Source: Williamsia soli
GTDB lineage: Bacteria; Actinomycetota; Actinomycetes; Mycobacteriales; Mycobacteriaceae
NCBI RefSeq assembly: GCF_017377795.1
Contig: NZ_JAFRDR010000003.1
Location: forward strand, 310,001 to 374,000
Length of the DNA: 64,000 nucleotides
Direction: 5' to 3'
Part shown: one piece after another, positions 1-10,455 of the stretch
Layout of the letters: every line of letters begins with the position of its first letter
Position numbering within the stretch: position 1 is the stretch's first letter
Position numbers and translations under genes: made by a program
The notes under the pieces: generated by a model
Databases searched by the model: none
What the model was told of the DNA's origin: nothing
The model's input: the letters and a program-made list of their open reading frames with translations, nothing else

Positions 1-225
1 CTCGTCGAACTCCACGATGCCGATGGTCCCGACGCCTGCCGCCGCGAGGTAAAGCAGTGTCGGAGATCCCAGCCCGCCCGCTCCGATGACGAGAACCTTT
101 GCATTCTTGAGGCGCTTCTGACCGTCTACCCCGATATCCGGGATGATCAGATGCCTGCTGTAGCGGGCCACCTCATCGCGGGTGAGTTCTCCGGCGGGCT
201 CGACCAGCGGGGGCAATGTCGACAC
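1..225 (-). CDS. moeZ: MoeZ-type adenylyltransferase/sulfurtransferase, N-terminal part (runs off window)
   Basis: Only the first 75 codons are in the window; the gene continues beyond base 1. The reading starts at a GTG at 225 with a GAGGAGAT ribosome site seven bases upstream. The product begins with an [19 protein letters not shown]-like stretch and a nucleotide-binding GAGGLGSP motif, the usual start of the ThiF/MoeB/MoeZ family, which adenylates the C-terminal glycine of small ubiquitin-like sulfur carriers. A C-terminal rhodanese domain, which separates MoeZ from MoeB, cannot be seen here; the MoeZ name rests on synteny with the M. tuberculosis order moeZ-Rv3207c-Rv3208. It probably works in molybdopterin, thiamine or cysteine sulfur transfer in the cytoplasm. 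Confidence 0.85.
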   Translation of the reverse strand, partial: MSTLPPLVEPAGELTRDEVARYSRHLIIPDIGVDGQKRLKNAKVLVIGAGGLGSPTLLYLAAAGVGTIGIVEFDE

Positions 226-352
226 GGGCGATCTCCTCAGCGTGATCAGCGGACGACCGTTGATCCGGCCGTCTCATCTGCTACCTGCAACGAGTATGCG
301 CCTGCGAAGATTCCGCCAGTGCGAAGCACAGCGCGACCGTCGGGCGGCCGGA

Positions 353-2313
<1,961 letters not shown>

Positions 2314-2329
2314 GGATCAACTCACGCGA

Positions 2330-2563
2330 TCAGATCGCGCCGAAGCCAACCTTCCGGGCGTCGGAGACACCGACCTCGACGTAAGCGATCTTGGTGACGG
2401 GGATCAGGTAGCGAGAACCCTTGTCGTCTTCCAGTCGCAGCAGCTGCTCGTTGCCTGCCAGTGCCGCCTCGACCGCGGCGTGCGCTTCGTCGCTGCTCTT
2501 CTCGGTGTGTACCACCACTTCGCGAGAGCTGTCGGTGATCCCGATCTTCACATCAACGGCCAC
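2330..2563 (-). CDS. DUF3107 family small protein (TB9.4-like)
   Basis: 77 residues with the family opening VAVDVKIGITDSSREV and closing segment LIPVTKIAYVEVGVSDARKVGFG. The GTG at 2563 is preferred over the GTG four codons upstream because GGAGG lies five bases before it. Members are small, soluble and of unknown function, and co-occur with a TetR gene and a ferritin-like gene in mycobacteria, as here. No transmembrane segment or catalytic motif is visible. Confidence 0.85.
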   Translation of the reverse strand: MAVDVKIGITDSSREVVVHTEKSSDEAHAAVEAALAGNEQLLRLEDDKGSRYLIPVTKIAYVEVGVSDARKVGFGAI

Positions 2564-2661
2564 AAAATCCTCCACAGATATACGTTCGAACTCTCGGGTC
2601 TAACTCTGCTGTTGCAATCCTGCTGGCCTGAATCTAGCCCCACAGGCGTGCAGGCGGACAG

Positions 2662-3357
2662 TCAGCCCAACCCCATATCGGCCATGCGCTGTGCATGCCG
2701 ATCCTGGATCGAACCGAAGAAGTCCACGATCTGGTTGAGGTCGGCCTCGACGGAGAACAACAGCTCGGTGAGTGCCTCCTGGCCGGCCAGCACGTACTGG
2801 GTCTGCGTGATCGCCTCTCCGAGCAGCCGCCGGCCCCACAACGTCAGGGGCGACGAAAGCGCGGGGTCGGCAGCGACCGCTTCCCGGATGGCGGCGACGG
2901 CGAAGTCAGAGTGTCCGGTCTCGGCCATCACGGTGCGCACCACGGCCTCGGCGTCCTTCGGCAGAGTTCCCGCGATCTCCATGTAGAAGTCGGCAGCCAG
3001 ACCGTCGCCGACGTACGCCTTGACCAGCGATTCGTACCAATTGCTCGGCACCGTCGAGGAGTGGTACTTCTCGAGCACCGGCGTGTACGCGGCAATCGAT
3101 TCGTAGACGTCGACACCACGGGCGCCCAGCGCCTCCTGCAGGATCTCGAAGTGACTCATCTCGGCGGCGGCCATGCTCGCCATCTCGACCCGGCCCCGCA
3201 TGTCGGGCGCCATCGTCGCCTCCGACGCCAAGCGGTAGAACGCGGCCAGTTCGCCGCAGGCCAGTACCCCGAACAGTTCGGTGATACCGGGATGAGAGGC
3301 TGACGATCCGGCGGCGACTTCGGACACCGGCGGCTGCGTTTGTGAACCAGACGACAT
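2662..3357 (-). CDS. Ferritin-like domain protein (Rv3210c-like)
   Basis: 231 residues, the same length as the M. tuberculosis counterpart as recalled. It is predicted all-helical, with carboxylate and His pairs spaced as in ferritin-like four-helix bundles: ELAAFYRLASEA near residue 35, EMSHFEILQEAL near residue 67, and ETGHSDFAVAAI near residue 145. The E..H pattern suggests a di-iron site like that of the MiaE tRNA hydroxylase group. The reaction is unknown. The start ATG at 3357 lacks a strong ribosome site. The gene lies divergently from the DEAD-box helicase gene across a 264-base spacer. Confidence 0.75.
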   Translation of the reverse strand: MSSGSQTQPPVSEVAAGSSASHPGITELFGVLACGELAAFYRLASEATMAPDMRGRVEMASMAAAEMSHFEILQEALGARGVDVYESIAAYTPVLEKYHSSTVPSNWYESLVKAYVGDGLAADFYMEIAGTLPKDAEAVVRTVMAETGHSDFAVAAIREAVAADPALSSPLTLWGRRLLGEAITQTQYVLAGQEALTELLFSVEADLNQIVDFFGSIQDRHAQRMADMGLG

Positions 3358-3621
3358 GAGAACGAGTGTAGTCAGCACGTCGGAACCGGGCACTGTGGAC
3401 GACGGCCGGGGCCCTGAACCGGGTGTTACACGATGCGACGTCACCACCTGGTCGCAGGCCACGTACACTGCCAGGGGTGAGCCGTGCGCACGAGCCGGCT
3501 CGCAGGAATTTGTGCGCGCACCGATGGCGGTCCGATATCTGTTGGGCCCGATTTGACCAGATGCAGGTTGCCCGAGTCCGCCTTTGCACCGCGGCCAGTG
3601 AGCTGATCTGACGGTTGATCT
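3358..3621. promoter_or_regulatory. Divergent promoter region of ferritin-like and rhlE genes
   Basis: 264 bases without a convincing gene. On the plus strand a -10-like TACACT at 3464-3469 would give a leader of roughly 150 nt before the helicase start. No strong terminator or known riboswitch was recognised. Long leaders are common for DEAD-box genes, but this one is only inferred. Confidence 0.35.
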
Positions 3622-5346
3622 TTGCAGTGCGCGCGGGAGCACATTGCGAAAGGCAATCAACTGAACATCGAACAAGAAGCCAAGAACACCGCGTTGGACG
3701 ACATCGTCGAAGAAGAGCACGTCATCGTGGAGGCAGACCACGTCTCCCCCACGTTCGCCGAGCTCGGCGTCCGGCAGGAGATCGTCGACGCCCTCACCGC
3801 CGACGGCATCACCAATACCTTCGCCATCCAGGAACTGACCCTGCCGCTGGCGATGGCAGGCGACGACCTGATCGGCCAGGCCCGCACCGGAATGGGCAAG
3901 ACCCTCGGTTTCGGGGTACCGCTGTTGCAGCGGGTGTCGCAGGCGACCGCCGAACCCGGCGAGCGCGGCATCTGGAAACTGGACGGCACCCCGCGAGCAC
4001 TGATCATCGTGCCCACCCGTGAACTCTGCATCCAGGTGACCGATGACCTCGAGATCGCGGCCAAGGGTCTCCACGTCGACACCGCAGACGGCCAGAACCG
4101 GCCCATCCGGCTGCTGTCGATCTTCGGCGGCAGGCCATTCGAACACCAGATCAGCGAGCTCAAGATCGGTATCGACGTCGTCGTCGGCACCCCCGGCCGC
4201 CTCCTCGACCTCGCCCGTCAGGGCCACCTGATCCTGGGCAAGGTCCAGGTACTCGTTCTCGACGAGGCCGACGAGATGTTGGACCTGGGCTTCCTGCCCG
4301 ACATCGAGCGCCTCATGAGTTCTCTGCCCGATGCCCGTCAGACCATGCTCTTCTCGGCGACGATGCCCGGGCCGATCGTGACGCTGGCGCGCACCTTCCT
4401 GACGAAGCCGACCCATATCCGGGCCGAGCACGCCAACGATTCGGCAATCCACGAGCGCACCACCCAGTACGTCTACCGGGCTCACGCGCTGGACAAGGCC
4501 GAGCTGGTCGCGCGCATCCTGCAGGCCGAAGGTCGCGGCGCGACAATGATTTTCACCCGTACCAAGCGTACTGCTCAGAAGGTCGCCGACGATCTCGCCG
4601 AACGCGGTTTCGCGGTCGGTGCCGTACACGGCGACCTCGGGCAGGTCGCTCGCGAGAAGGCGCTCACCGCGTTTCGTGAGGGGCGCATCAACGTGCTCGT
4701 CGCCACCGACGTCGCCGCGCGTGGCATCGACATCGACGACGTCACGCACGTCATCAACTATCAGTGCCCCGATGACGAGAAGACCTACGTCCACCGCATC
4801 GGCCGCACGGGTCGCGCGGGCCGTACCGGCATCGCCGTCACCCTGGTCGACTGGGACGAGCTGCATCGTTGGGAGATGATCAGCAAGGCGCTCGACCTCG
4901 CCAAGGACGAGCCGGTCGAAACCTATTCCAGCTCACCGCATCTGCGTGAAGAGATGGGCATCTCGGAGTCTGCTACCGGTCGCATCGGCGAAGGCAAGCC
5001 CCCGCGTGATGACCGTAAGGATCGCGACTCCCGCTCCGGCGGCGGACGCGCGTCCGGTGGAGAGAAGCGCGAACTCGCCGGGCAACGCAGGTCGACGTCA
5101 CCGGCATCACGTCAGCGTCGGCGCACCCGTGCGGGAAGCAGCGATGCGCCCGCAACCGGTGACACCGCGTCGACCGCGGCAGCCGGCGCAGACACCGCAG
5201 CGGCCGCGACGGCGCAGGATTCCGGATCGGCTGCAACGACCTCGGAAGGTGGAGACCGCCCCCGGCGGCGGCGGCGCCGCCGGAGCGGTGGATCTGCCGA
5301 CAAGTCATCGGCCTCCGGCGACACCGCGGGTAACGCCTCGGAGTAA
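3622..5346 (+). CDS. rhlE: DEAD-box ATP-dependent RNA helicase (RhlE-type)
   Basis: Up to 574 residues. Helicase core motifs appear in order: Q-motif region (TFAELGV..ITNTFAIQELTLP), Walker A ARTGMGKT, PTREL, GTPGR, DEAD in VLDEADEMLDLGF, SAT, and C-terminal ARGIDID and HRIGRTGRAG. A ~140-residue basic tail rich in Arg, Gly, Ser and Ala probably binds RNA. It unwinds RNA during ribosome assembly or mRNA decay in the cytoplasm. The start is uncertain: the frame opens at a TTG at 3622, but a GTG at 3727 or a nearer codon after the AAAGG at about 3650 are alternatives. A membrane beta-propeller-like gene follows five bases after the stop, probably in one transcript. Confidence 0.9.
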   Translation: MQCAREHIAKGNQLNIEQEAKNTALDDIVEEEHVIVEADHVSPTFAELGVRQEIVDALTADGITNTFAIQELTLPLAMAGDDLIGQARTGMGKTLGFGVPLLQRVSQATAEPGERGIWKLDGTPRALIIVPTRELCIQVTDDLEIAAKGLHVDTADGQNRPIRLLSIFGGRPFEHQISELKIGIDVVVGTPGRLLDLARQGHLILGKVQVLVLDEADEMLDLGFLPDIERLMSSLPDARQTMLFSATMPGPIVTLARTFLTKPTHIRAEHANDSAIHERTTQYVYRAHALDKAELVARILQAEGRGATMIFTRTKRTAQKVADDLAERGFAVGAVHGDLGQVAREKALTAFREGRINVLVATDVAARGIDIDDVTHVINYQCPDDEKTYVHRIGRTGRAGRTGIAVTLVDWDELHRWEMISKALDLAKDEPVETYSSSPHLREEMGISESATGRIGEGKPPRDDRKDRDSRSGGGRASGGEKRELAGQRRSTSPASRQRRRTRAGSSDAPATGDTASTAAAGADTAAAATAQDSGSAATTSEGGDRPRRRRRRRSGGSADKSSASGDTAGNASE

Positions 5347-5351
5347 CTGAC

Positions 5352-6572
5352 GTGCTCAAGCCGGAGCGGCGCACGCCGGTCGACCTGTTGATCGTGGCCG
5401 TCCTCGTGGCGGTCGTCATCGTCGCCGGCGTGGCCATCTGGGCCACCAGTTCTGTGGAGAACACCGCGTCCGACCCGTCCCCGGTCGCTGCGGCGCCGCC
5501 CGCGTCAGCGACCGCGGTGCCTGCCTCGTACACCGAGGCATGGCGGGCGGCCAGTGACGCCACGGCCGGGCCGGTCATCGTCGGGGGCGTCGTCGTCACG
5601 GGCGACGGAGACACCGTCGTGGGCCACGATTCGACATCCGGCCGTCAGCTCTGGTCGTATCGCCGAGACCTCCCACTGTGCGGGGTGTCCGGTTGGAGCG
5701 CGTCCGGTCGTGACTACGCGATCGCGGTGTACCGCAATTCCCGGGGTTGCAGTGAGGTCACGGCGTTGTTCGGCTCGACGGGCAAGCGCGCGACCACGCG
5801 TAGCAGCGACGCCGACAACACCCTCGACTTCAGCTCTGACCGGGATTATTTTGTGGCGCAGGGTGATACGCGACTCGAGATCTGGCGCAGCGACCTGGTT
5901 CGGACCATCGAATACGGCCGGGTCGACGCCCCGGTCAATCCCGGATCGCAACCGCGATCGGGTTGTGAGCTCGTCTCGAGCGCCGTCGGCAGTCCCAAGG
6001 TAGCCATCGTCGAGCGCTGCGGAATCGAACCGGGTTACCGCCTCACGGTGCTCGGATCCACCCTCGACAGCAACGAGAAACTCGAAGAGTTCGGCTCGAC
6101 CCTGATCACCGCAGATCTCGGTTCGCCACCTCGCGTCGTCGCTGTGGGGAGCGACAGCGTCGCGGTGTATGTGTCTTCGCCCGAGCCCATGCTCGAGACC
6201 TACGCGTTCGACGGAACACTACGGAACCGGACCTCCCTGCTGGGGGGTCCCGTCGGCGCCGAGAGCAAACCCATCAGCGGCGACGGCATCGTCACCTTCT
6301 GGACGGGCAAGGCCACCGTCGTGCTCGACGCCGAGACCCTGCAAGCCCGCTTCCAGGTTCCCGAGACGCTGGGACCCGGAGTGGTGATGGCAGGCTCACT
6401 GCTGCTCCCGAGTGCCACCGGGATCAGCGAACACAAACTCGTCGACGGCCAGCCCATCCGATCGATCCCGGTACCCCGGGACGGCTATACCGGCGGGGTG
6501 ATCACACTCGGCGTGATCGGCGATGAGCTCGTGCAACAGTGGGGTTCGACCGTCTCGGTGCTCAGCCCGTAG
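5352..6572 (+). CDS. Membrane-anchored PQQ-like/beta-propeller protein (Rv3212-like)
   Basis: 406 residues from a GTG at 5352. One N-terminal membrane segment (residues ~12-32, LLIVAVLVAVVIVAGVAIWA) is followed by a Thr/Ala/Pro linker and an external domain. Recurrent patterns such as VVVTGDGDTVVGHDSTSGRQLWSY resemble PQQ-like propeller blades, and several Cys residues (LPLCG, RGCSE, SGCEL, ERCG) could form external disulfides. Function unknown. It is closely spaced behind the helicase gene, the same order as in M. tuberculosis. Confidence 0.8.
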   Translation: MLKPERRTPVDLLIVAVLVAVVIVAGVAIWATSSVENTASDPSPVAAAPPASATAVPASYTEAWRAASDATAGPVIVGGVVVTGDGDTVVGHDSTSGRQLWSYRRDLPLCGVSGWSASGRDYAIAVYRNSRGCSEVTALFGSTGKRATTRSSDADNTLDFSSDRDYFVAQGDTRLEIWRSDLVRTIEYGRVDAPVNPGSQPRSGCELVSSAVGSPKVAIVERCGIEPGYRLTVLGSTLDSNEKLEEFGSTLITADLGSPPRVVAVGSDSVAVYVSSPEPMLETYAFDGTLRNRTSLLGGPVGAESKPISGDGIVTFWTGKATVVLDAETLQARFQVPETLGPGVVMAGSLLLPSATGISEHKLVDGQPIRSIPVPRDGYTGGVITLGVIGDELVQQWGSTVSVLSP

Positions 6573-6591
6573 CCGAAAGCTGCTGCAAAAA

Positions 6592-6647
6592 CACACGTTT
6601 CAGTCAAAACCACGTGTTGCAACATGTGGTTTTGACTCGAACGTGTG
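6592..6647. repeat. Nested inverted repeat between convergent genes (element A)
   Basis: Inner arms GTCAAAACCACGTGTTG (6603-6619) and CAACATGTGGTTTTGAC (6620-6636) pair with one mismatch around a GTTGCAAC centre. After three unpaired bases on each side, outer arms CACACGTT (6592-6599) and AACGTGTG (6640-6647) pair perfectly. On the minus strand the stem is followed by TTTTTGC, so it can act as a terminator for parA; it may serve both genes. It belongs to a group of four such elements in this window. Confidence 0.85.
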
Positions 6648-6675
6648 CATTTGCCGGCCTGCATGTGCGTCGCCG

Positions 6676-7467
6676 TCAGACCGCTTCGATCGTCACCAGG
6701 TCTGCGCCGCCGTTCCAGTGCTTCCACAGGTTCTCGGAGAGCTCGCGGTACGCCGTGGACCCCTTGTTCTTACGACCTCCCACCACACTGACACCCGATG
6801 CCGAGGCCTCGGCGAACTTCACGGTGCGAGGTATTGCCGGCGACAGCACCGGTAGGTCGTAGCGATCCGACACGTCGGCAAGCACGTCGCGGCTGTGGGT
6901 GGTGCGCGCGTCGTACAACGTCGGTAGCGCTCCCAAGAGTTGCAGGTCGGGGTTGGTGATCTGCTGGACCTCGGTCACCGTCCGCAGCAGCTGCCCGACC
7001 CCTCGGTGTGCCAGCGTCTCGCACTGCAACGGCACGATCACCTCGTCGGCGGCGGTCAACCCGTTGAGCGTGAGCACCCCGAGCGAGGGCGGGCAGTCGA
7101 TGATGATCACGTCGTAGTCGCCCTCGACGGTCTTGAGCGCACGCTTGAGCGCGTACTCGCGGCCCGGCCGCATCAGCAGCAGCGCCTCGGCACCCGCGAG
7201 GTCGATGGTCGCCGGCAGCAGCGACACCTTGTCTTCCGTGTCGAGCAGGGTATCGGCGATGGCACCCTCACCCAGCAGGACGTCATGGACCGAAATGGTC
7301 AATTTGTCCGGATCATGCCCCAACGAAAAGGTAAGGCAGCCTTGCGGATCCAGATCGACCACCAACACCGACAGTCCCATGTCGGCCAACGCCGCACCCA
7401 GTGAGACAACCGTGGTGGTCTTGGCGACCCCACCCTTCTGATTCGCCACAGCAAGTATCTTGCTCAT
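6676..7467 (-). CDS. ParA/Soj-family ATPase
   Basis: 263 residues. Deviant Walker A KGGVAKTTT near the N terminus, Walker A' VVDLDPQG and Walker B DVIIIDCPPSLG identify a ParA/MinD-type ATPase. These dimerise on ATP binding and position DNA or protein cargo. It lacks an N-terminal HTH. No parB partner or parS-like cluster was seen nearby, so it is the orphan type found in the Rv3213c position rather than the chromosomal parAB pair. Start ATG at 7467, preceded by an AGGGGGTCAGGG purine-rich ribosome site. It is divergent from the phosphatase gene. Confidence 0.88.
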   Translation of the reverse strand: MSKILAVANQKGGVAKTTTVVSLGAALADMGLSVLVVDLDPQGCLTFSLGHDPDKLTISVHDVLLGEGAIADTLLDTEDKVSLLPATIDLAGAEALLLMRPGREYALKRALKTVEGDYDVIIIDCPPSLGVLTLNGLTAADEVIVPLQCETLAHRGVGQLLRTVTEVQQITNPDLQLLGALPTLYDARTTHSRDVLADVSDRYDLPVLSPAIPRTVKFAEASASGVSVVGGRKNKGSTAYRELSENLWKHWNGGADLVTIEAV

Positions 7468-7515
7468 TCCCTGACCCCCTTCGCCTCGCGCAGTACACTC
7501 CGTTTCCTTGACCCT

Positions 7516-8196
7516 ATGCGTCAAGCGGGCAGAATGTCTGGAGTGACTGCTTCCGCTTCGGCCATTCATCGCCTCATCCTCATCCGGCACGGTGAAACGG
7601 AGTGGTCAAAGACCGGTAAACACACCGGATCGAGTGACATCGCCCTCACCGAGCTCGGCGAAGAACAGGCGAAGAGCCTGCGCGAACCGCTCGACGAACT
7701 CCTGCTCACCGACCCACTGGTGCTCTCGTCTCCACGCCGGCGTGCCATGCACACCGCAGAATTGGCGGGACTGGAGATCAGCCGTACCGGCGAGGAGTTC
7801 TCTGAATGGGACTACGGCACCTACGAGGGACTGACCACGCCGGAGATCCGCGAGACCGATCCCGGGTGGACCGTATGGAGCCGGGGCGGCCCCGGCGGAG
7901 AATCGCCCGGGCAGATGAGCGATCGGATGGACAGCGTCATCGATGAGCTTCTGAATTGCCTGCTCACCAGATCCGTAGTCGTGATCGGGCATGGGCACTT
8001 CTCCCGATCACTGCTCGCCCGCTGGATCGGTTCGCCTGTCGAGTTCGGTGCGCATTTCGCCATGCTCCCGGCGTCGGTGGCGGTCCTCGGTTTCGACGGC
8101 GAGACCCGGCAGATCCAATCGATGGGGATCACCGGCTATCGCAGCGCCGACTACGTGGACGCCGGGCGTCCGGCGCACGTCCGCACGGGGGTCTGA
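7516..8196 (+). CDS. Histidine phosphatase family protein (Gpm2-like acid phosphatase)
   Basis: Up to 226 residues. The catalytic LIRHGET motif is followed by the second-half signature VIGHGHFSRSLLARW, giving both active-site histidines of the phosphoglycerate-mutase-like superfamily. An EFSEWDYGTYEG segment supplies the acid. The M. tuberculosis counterpart (Rv3214) is known as a broad acid phosphatase rather than a mutase. Three starts are possible: ATG 7516, ATG 7534 or GTG 7543; none has a clear ribosome site, and family alignment would favour a later one. It faces the Rv3217c-like membrane gene convergently with 31 bases between. Confidence 0.85.
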   Translation: MRQAGRMSGVTASASAIHRLILIRHGETEWSKTGKHTGSSDIALTELGEEQAKSLREPLDELLLTDPLVLSSPRRRAMHTAELAGLEISRTGEEFSEWDYGTYEGLTTPEIRETDPGWTVWSRGGPGGESPGQMSDRMDSVIDELLNCLLTRSVVVIGHGHFSRSLLARWIGSPVEFGAHFAMLPASVAVLGFDGETRQIQSMGITGYRSADYVDAGRPAHVRTGV

Positions 8197-8227
8197 CCTA
8201 CGCACCGAGCGATCAGGGCCCAACCCG

Positions 8228-8698
8228 TCAGGGACGCTTTTTCTTCTTCGCGGGTGATTTCTTCAACTGCGGTGCGGGGTCGTCCACGTCCTCGGCCGGA
8301 GGATCGATCTCGTACGCCGCCGCGAACCACTTCATCGCCGACGGGCTGAACAGACAGACCAGCGCCGCGACGAGGACCACGAGCAGCGGAGTACCGATCA
8401 GCGGGAGGTTGCTGTCGGTCATCAGCGCGAACGCGACGGGTAAGAGCAGGATCTGTGCGACCACCGCGATCGCACGACCCCAGCGCCGCCCGGTCAGCAG
8501 CGCGACACCGCCGGCCAACACGCCACCACCGAGGATCGCGAACCACGCCGCGGTGCCATATCCGCTGATGAAATCTTCTTTGTGACCCATCAGCTCCCTG
8601 ATCACCATCCAGATCGCGGCCCCGACAGCGAGCACTCCTTCGAGGGCGACTATCGCGCCGGCACGGCGGACATTGAGGGGAGGAGGAGTTTCAGACAC
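8228..8698 (-). CDS. Small integral membrane protein (Rv3217c-like)
   Basis: 156 residues from a GTG at 8698. Four hydrophobic segments are visible (IVALEGVLAVGAAIWMVI; GTAAWFAILGGGVLAGGVALL; AIAVVAQILLLPVAFAL; TPLLVVLVAALVCLF), then a Lys-rich cytoplasmic tail ending in KKSPAKKKKR. No catalytic motif. The open frame continues far upstream in the other direction over the kinase gene, but only this part has membrane-protein character. Divergent from the lipid kinase gene with 112 bases between starts. Confidence 0.78.
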   Translation of the reverse strand: MSETPPPLNVRRAGAIVALEGVLAVGAAIWMVIRELMGHKEDFISGYGTAAWFAILGGGVLAGGVALLTGRRWGRAIAVVAQILLLPVAFALMTDSNLPLIGTPLLVVLVAALVCLFSPSAMKWFAAAYEIDPPAEDVDDPAPQLKKSPAKKKKRP

Positions 8699-8810
8699 GC
8701 GGACCAGCGTAGTGGTTGCAGCCGACCGCACGTCCGCCAGAGGACGGCGAAGGGCCACACACGCAGCGGAAAGGGGCCCACCGCGCGGTCTGCCGCTAGG
8801 CTCACTTCTC

Positions 8811-9791
8811 GTGCGCGCGATGCTGATCGTCAACCCCTTCGCCACCTCGACCACCGAGGCCGGCCGGGACGCGCTGCGTGACACCCTGACCGCATCGCTT
8901 CGACGCCCCGGCGACGCGATCACCACCGGGACCGGCTTCGACGTCACCGTCGAGCACACCACGCATCGTGGCCATGCAGGCGAACTGGCGGCGAAGGCTC
9001 GGGCCGAGGGATACGACGTCGTGGTCGTGCACGGAGGCGACGGCAGCGTCAACGAGGTCGTCAACGGACTGCTCGACTCCCCCGACATGCCGGCTGCCGG
9101 TCCTCCCTCACCGGCACTCGCCGTGGTTCCGGGCGGTAGCGCCAACGTCTTTGCGCGTGCCCTGGGCATAGATCCGGACCCACTCAAGGCGACCGGTCAG
9201 CTCGTGGATCTGCTCGCAGCCGGCCAGCGGCGACGAGTCAGCTTGGGACACACCGACAATCGGTGGTTTCTGTTCAATGCCGGACTCGGTGTGGACGCCC
9301 GGGTCATCAAGTCGATCGAAGAACAACGCACGGCCGGGCACCAGGCCACGGCGGGACGATACTTCTGGACGACGGTGCGGACCTTCATCGGTGCCGCGCG
9401 CGACAAACCGACGCTGACCGTCCGGATTCCCGACGCCGATCCCGTCGACGGGGTGCACTTCGCCTTCGTCTCGAACGCGAGCCCGTGGACCTATCTGGGT
9501 GCACGGCCCATCGAGACCAACCCCGGCACCAACTTCGACAACCGTCTCGGCGTCTTCGCATCGCGGTCGATGAACCCGGTCCGCAATCTGCCGCTCGCTC
9601 GGCAGCTGCTCTCGAAGCGATCTACACCCCACGTCCGGCACCTGCTGCGGGCCGACGATGTGGACGCCGTCGAAATCACCAGCACCGAACCCATCGACAT
9701 GCAGATGGATGGCGAATACCTTGGAACACGGACCGCGTTGACGGTGCATTGCCGGGCCGCCGCGGTCGAGGTTGTCGCTCCCAAATCGTGA
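8811..9791 (+). CDS. Diacylglycerol/lipid kinase family protein
   Basis: 326 residues from a GTG at 8811. The N-terminal catalytic domain carries VVVHGGDGSVNEVVNGLL, the GGDG signature, and VPGGSANVFARALG, which places it in the DagK/sphingosine-kinase/NAD-kinase-like superfamily. It would phosphorylate a lipid alcohol such as diacylglycerol at the inner membrane face. The C-terminal half is the beta-sandwich domain with MQMDGEYLG near its end. Position just upstream of whiB1 matches Rv3218. Confidence 0.88.
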   Translation: MRAMLIVNPFATSTTEAGRDALRDTLTASLRRPGDAITTGTGFDVTVEHTTHRGHAGELAAKARAEGYDVVVVHGGDGSVNEVVNGLLDSPDMPAAGPPSPALAVVPGGSANVFARALGIDPDPLKATGQLVDLLAAGQRRRVSLGHTDNRWFLFNAGLGVDARVIKSIEEQRTAGHQATAGRYFWTTVRTFIGAARDKPTLTVRIPDADPVDGVHFAFVSNASPWTYLGARPIETNPGTNFDNRLGVFASRSMNPVRNLPLARQLLSKRSTPHVRHLLRADDVDAVEITSTEPIDMQMDGEYLGTRTALTVHCRAAAVEVVAPKS

Positions 9792-9912
9792 AACAGTGAC
9801 TCTTCACACAGGAGGAGTCCGAGGTCACACCCGGTTTCTGCCATAAATCACGGGCACAATCGGCGGCAGAGTAGTACAAAGGTAGGTGGACCCAAGAAGG
9901 CACCCCCTACAC

Positions 9913-9928
9913 AGTGATATTGCCCACG
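9913..9928 (+). promoter_or_regulatory. CRP-like operator upstream of whiB1
   Basis: AGTGATATTGCCCACG has the GTGA-N6-(T/C)CAC core of actinobacterial CRP sites and closely matches, from memory, the CRP site known upstream of M. tuberculosis whiB1. A plausible -35 TTGACT lies at 9945-9950, placing the operator roughly 60 bp before the inferred transcription start, as in M. tuberculosis. The surrounding 269-base spacer (9792-10060) holds nothing else recognisable. Confidence 0.55.
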
Positions 9929-10060
9929 TGTTAACGCAACACCATTGACTTCATCTGGATTCGTGAAAGTATTCACAAGCAACAGTGCGGAAACAAAACC
10001 TACGCACACATGAACTGACGGTTACGAGCGGCGCGAAGAGGCGCCTGAAGGAGCAGTAGG

Positions 10061-10315
10061 ATGGACTGGCGTCACAACGCAATTTGTCGCGACGAGGATC
10101 CGGAGCTGTTCTTCCCGGTGGGAAACAGTGGTCCGGCTATCGCGCAGATCGCTGATGCGAAGCTCGTCTGCAACCGCTGCCCGGTTACAGCTGATTGCCT
10201 CACATGGGCACTGGAGTCGGGACAGGACGCAGGCGTTTGGGGCGGGATGAGCGAAGACGAGCGCCGTGCGCTCAAGCGGCGTAACGCACGCAGCCGCACC
10301 CGCAGCTCGGTCTAG
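10061..10315 (+). CDS. whiB1: WhiB1 iron-sulfur transcription factor
   Basis: 84 residues with Cys9, Cys37, Cys40 and Cys46 as the four cluster ligands, the GVWGGMSEDER turn, and a basic C-terminal tail (KRRNARSRTRS). WhiB1 is an essential [4Fe-4S] protein that binds the housekeeping sigma factor and responds to nitric oxide. Spacing of the cysteines is identical to the M. tuberculosis protein. Expression is likely cAMP-CRP dependent from the upstream site. A terminator follows. Confidence 0.95.
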   Translation: MDWRHNAICRDEDPELFFPVGNSGPAIAQIADAKLVCNRCPVTADCLTWALESGQDAGVWGGMSEDERRALKRRNARSRTRSSV

Positions 10316-10361
10316 ACCCCGAGAGGGTGGTCACAGCCCAGAGACCACCAAACAGACAACC

Positions 10362-10387
10362 AACCCGGTGGCATATGCCACCGGGTT
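10362..10387 (+). terminator. Rho-independent-like terminator between whiB1 and pdtaS
   Basis: A perfect palindrome, AACCCGGTGGCAT with its complement, followed by TGTGTTGTT. It lies 46 bases after the whiB1 stop and in the convergent gap, so it may stop both transcripts. Confidence 0.8.
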
Positions 10388-10455
10388 TGTGTTGTTCCAG
10401 GGCTGGAAGGCATTTCCGGCGATGTGCTCGTAATCACTCGGAGCCGCACTGTTTT

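Noticed and set aside
3890-3905. GMGKT Walker A in the first helicase as an unusual residue
   Set aside because: The family motif A-x-T-G-x-G-K-T allows any residue at that place.
2662-4866. A 734-codon minus-strand frame over the helicase gene
   Set aside because: Only its last 231 codons (the ferritin-like protein) look real; the rest is the antisense of the DEAD-box motifs, a common effect of high GC at third positions.
7400-7467. KGGVAKTTT in ParA as a broken P-loop
   Set aside because: Ala in place of the second Gly is frequent in ParA/Soj-like ATPases.
9800-9815. AGTGACTCTTCACA as a second CRP site before whiB1
   Set aside because: The half-sites are four bases apart rather than six; the site at 9913 fits the consensus.
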